A stretch of 14,908 bases of DNA from Pusillimonas sp035515275 (GTDB lineage Bacteria; Pseudomonadota; Gammaproteobacteria; Burkholderiales; Burkholderiaceae_B), in contig NZ_DATJBQ010000022.1 in assembly GCF_035515275.1 (NCBI RefSeq), positions 1-14,908 on the forward strand, in the 5' to 3' direction. A program made the position numbers and the translations under genes. Shown here piece by piece: positions 13,490 through 14,908 of the stretch; position 1 is the first letter of the stretch; each line of letters opens with the position of its first letter. The notes below the pieces were generated by a model, which was given only the letters and a program-made list of their open reading frames with translations, was not told the origin of the DNA and ran no database searches.

Positions 13490-14766
13490 AGCTGGCGTCG
13501 ATCTCGCGGCGAGTTTACCGAGCCATACTCGCGGTCAGTGTGGCAACGACACTTGCCATGGTGATGACCGTGTTATTGGTCAATGAAGACCTTGAGCACA
13601 CTTTGCTAGATGCGCAGTTTGCGCAAGAGCGTGATTTCATCCTGATGAATCATGCCAAAGATGAAACCTTTATATGGGACACCCCCGATCTGGCAGTGGC
13701 TTTTGTGCCGAAGAACGAGCCTCGACCGATTCTCTTGCCCAAAGTATTCCAAGGTCTTACAAGCAACTACTCGGCTGAAATAAATAGAGATGGCGATACT
13801 TACCTGGTACGCATCGACGAAGTAGAAAACGGTGTTCTGTATTTAGCCAAGAGCATTACGCATTTTGAACAACGCGAGGCTCTGTTCAGCATTGCGCTGG
13901 TGGTCATGGCGCTGACTATTTTTGCCTTAAGCCTGTTGCTTGCCGTGCTCAGCAGCCGCCGAATCGTCAAGCCATTAAAGCTTTTGTCCGAGCGGATCAG
14001 CAGTGTACCCGTGGGCCCCAACATGCCGCGACTGAAGCTCGACTACAACGACGCCGAGCTGCACTCGATTGCGCTGACGTTCAACCGCTTCCTGGATGAG
14101 CTGGAAGCTTACGTTCGCAGAGAACAAACGCTGTTGAGTCTGGCGGGCCATGAGCTAAGAACGCCTATTGCGGTTATGTCGGGTGCGCTCGACATTATCG
14201 AGTCTCGCGGCCAACTTAATGAAAAGGACAAGGCCACGCTGCTGCGCGCGCGAAAGTCGTGCGATGAAATGACGAATAACGTCAATATTTTGCTTAAGTT
14301 AGCGCGTCGTGACCCTGGGAAACCGACGCAGGTGCTTATTGATGTAGCAGAGGTTGCACAAAAGGTGGTTGAAGATCTTAGGGTCAGCCATAACGCCGGC
14401 GATCGGGTGAAGCTCAGTGCGCTTGGCCCCCTTATTGTGCAGGCTGACGCGGCGATGCTAAGCATGCTTTTACGCAATCTTATCCAGAATGCGGTGCAAC
14501 ATACCAGGCACGAGGTTCGGGTAACCATCAGCGACGGGTTTGTGGACGTCGAAGATCAGGGCGGCGGCCTGAAGGCCGACGAGCAGGCCATACTCATGGG
14601 GCGGCAAAGAATCGCTTCCGACGATCGTTTTGTAAGCGGGTTGGGGCTGTATGTCGTCACGTTAATGGCCGAAAGGCTTGGTTGGCGGCTCGATGTCTCG
14701 CAAACTGATCAGAACGGCACCAGAATACGGATTACGCCCCCGCCAAGCTGCTTGCCTTCAGCCTAA
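13486..14766 (+). CDS. Sensor histidine kinase, partner of the upstream response regulator
   Basis: This 426-aa inner-membrane kinase has TM1 at about residues 11-32, a periplasmic sensor loop of about 100 residues (33-131), TM2 at 132-155 and a HAMP linker (about 156-207). The H box is SLAGHELRTP with His222, the N box LRNLIQNAVQHT (329-340), the G1 box DQGGG (357-361) and the G2 box SGLGL (384-388). All catalytic motifs are present, so it should autophosphorylate and act on the Asp57 regulator encoded just before it with an ATGA overlap. The periplasmic loop has no domain I recognise, so the signal is unknown. Linkage to betT could mean the system senses osmolytes or envelope stress, but that is inference. 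Confidence 0.93.
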   Translation: MKLASISRRVYRAILAVSVATTLAMVMTVLLVNEDLEHTLLDAQFAQERDFILMNHAKDETFIWDTPDLAVAFVPKNEPRPILLPKVFQGLTSNYSAEINRDGDTYLVRIDEVENGVLYLAKSITHFEQREALFSIALVVMALTIFALSLLLAVLSSRRIVKPLKLLSERISSVPVGPNMPRLKLDYNDAELHSIALTFNRFLDELEAYVRREQTLLSLAGHELRTPIAVMSGALDIIESRGQLNEKDKATLLRARKSCDEMTNNVNILLKLARRDPGKPTQVLIDVAEVAQKVVEDLRVSHNAGDRVKLSALGPLIVQADAAMLSMLLRNLIQNAVQHTRHEVRVTISDGFVDVEDQGGGLKADEQAILMGRQRIASDDRFVSGLGLYVVTLMAERLGWRLDVSQTDQNGTRIRITPPPSCLPSA

Positions 14767-14789
14767 AGACACAAGGCCCTCGCTTCGGA

Positions 14790-14833
14790 TTGATGAATTT
14801 TTGATGTTTGCTTGATGAATTATTGGTGCCCCA
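14790..14833 (+). promoter_or_regulatory. Array of four 11-bp direct repeats, probable response-regulator operator
   Basis: TTGATG occurs at 14790, 14801 and 14812, and TTGGTG at 14823: four half-sites exactly 11 bp apart. The intervening five bases are AATTT, TTTGC, AATTA and CCCCA. Hexamer-plus-five spacing on one DNA face is the binding geometry of OmpR/PhoB-family regulators, and such a regulator is encoded 1.3 kb upstream. A possible -10 box, TATTCT (14839-14844), follows. With 17-base spacing the array would cover the -35 region, as in PhoB-type activation. No other copy was seen in front of betT. Confidence 0.65.
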
Positions 14834-14882
14834 GTTTGTATTCTGGTTTCCCCGTAGTCATCAACAGCGAGCTAGCACTCTC

Positions 14883-14908
14883 ATGAACGCGTTAGTCGAG
14901 AAGTGGCC
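14883..14908 (+). CDS. Start of a gene running off the window
   Basis: An ATG at 14883 opens a frame of eight full codons (MNALVEKW) that continues past the end. It lies 116 bases after the kinase stop and about 50 bases after the 11-bp repeat array, where a regulated gene would be expected. No convincing Shine-Dalgarno sequence is present, only a purine-rich GCGAG about a dozen bases upstream. Too little is present to name a product. Confidence 0.4.

Overview
The window looks like chromosomal DNA of a GC-rich betaproteobacterium, probably in or near the Alcaligenaceae (Burkholderiales). This is inferred from gene content and protein style, not from a marker gene. There is no rRNA, tRNA, insertion sequence, phage gene or CRISPR array. 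Genes are densely packed, and no gap without a gene exceeds about 260 bases.

Region by region. (1) 1-1305, plus strand: the 3' end of a flavocytochrome c sulfide dehydrogenase flavoprotein gene (fccB/soxF type), then soxY and soxZ almost without gaps. This is the end of a reduced-sulfur oxidation operon. (2) 1357-2982, minus strand: a Na+/phosphate cotransporter-family protein with a PhoU-like tail. (3) 3160-4065, plus strand: a membrane-anchored spermidine-synthase-like protein. (4) 4087-5505, minus strand: a YchJ-family SEC-C protein followed by an asparaginase-family protein, with a likely terminator after the latter. (5) 5591-6669, plus strand: a DTW-domain tRNA-modification protein overlapping ArfB, a ribosome-rescue hydrolase. 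(6) 6746-8165, minus strand: a zinc alcohol dehydrogenase followed by a YdhR-family protein, facing a divergent short-chain dehydrogenase (8437-9192, plus). Their shared promoter region carries a 12-base G/C homopolymer and an 11-bp direct repeat. (7) 9266-10654, minus strand: a second, soluble spermidine-synthase-like protein and an unrecognised coiled-coil protein. (8) 10809-14766, plus strand: a BetT-type BCCT transporter followed closely by an OmpR-family response regulator and its histidine kinase. The window ends in a promoter region and the first codons of another gene.

The likely functional units are sulfide/thiosulfate oxidation (fccB-soxY-soxZ), RNA and translation maintenance (DTW protein plus ArfB), alcohol/carbonyl oxidation (two dehydrogenases plus YdhR), and a transporter with a two-component system.

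The most interesting signal is just after the kinase gene. Four TTGATG-like half-sites occur in register every 11 bp at 14790-14828, the geometry of an OmpR/PhoB-family binding array, directly in front of the next gene. Taken with the 8-base gap between transporter and regulator and the ATGA overlap between regulator and kinase, this suggests a transporter/two-component module whose target begins at the right edge of the window.
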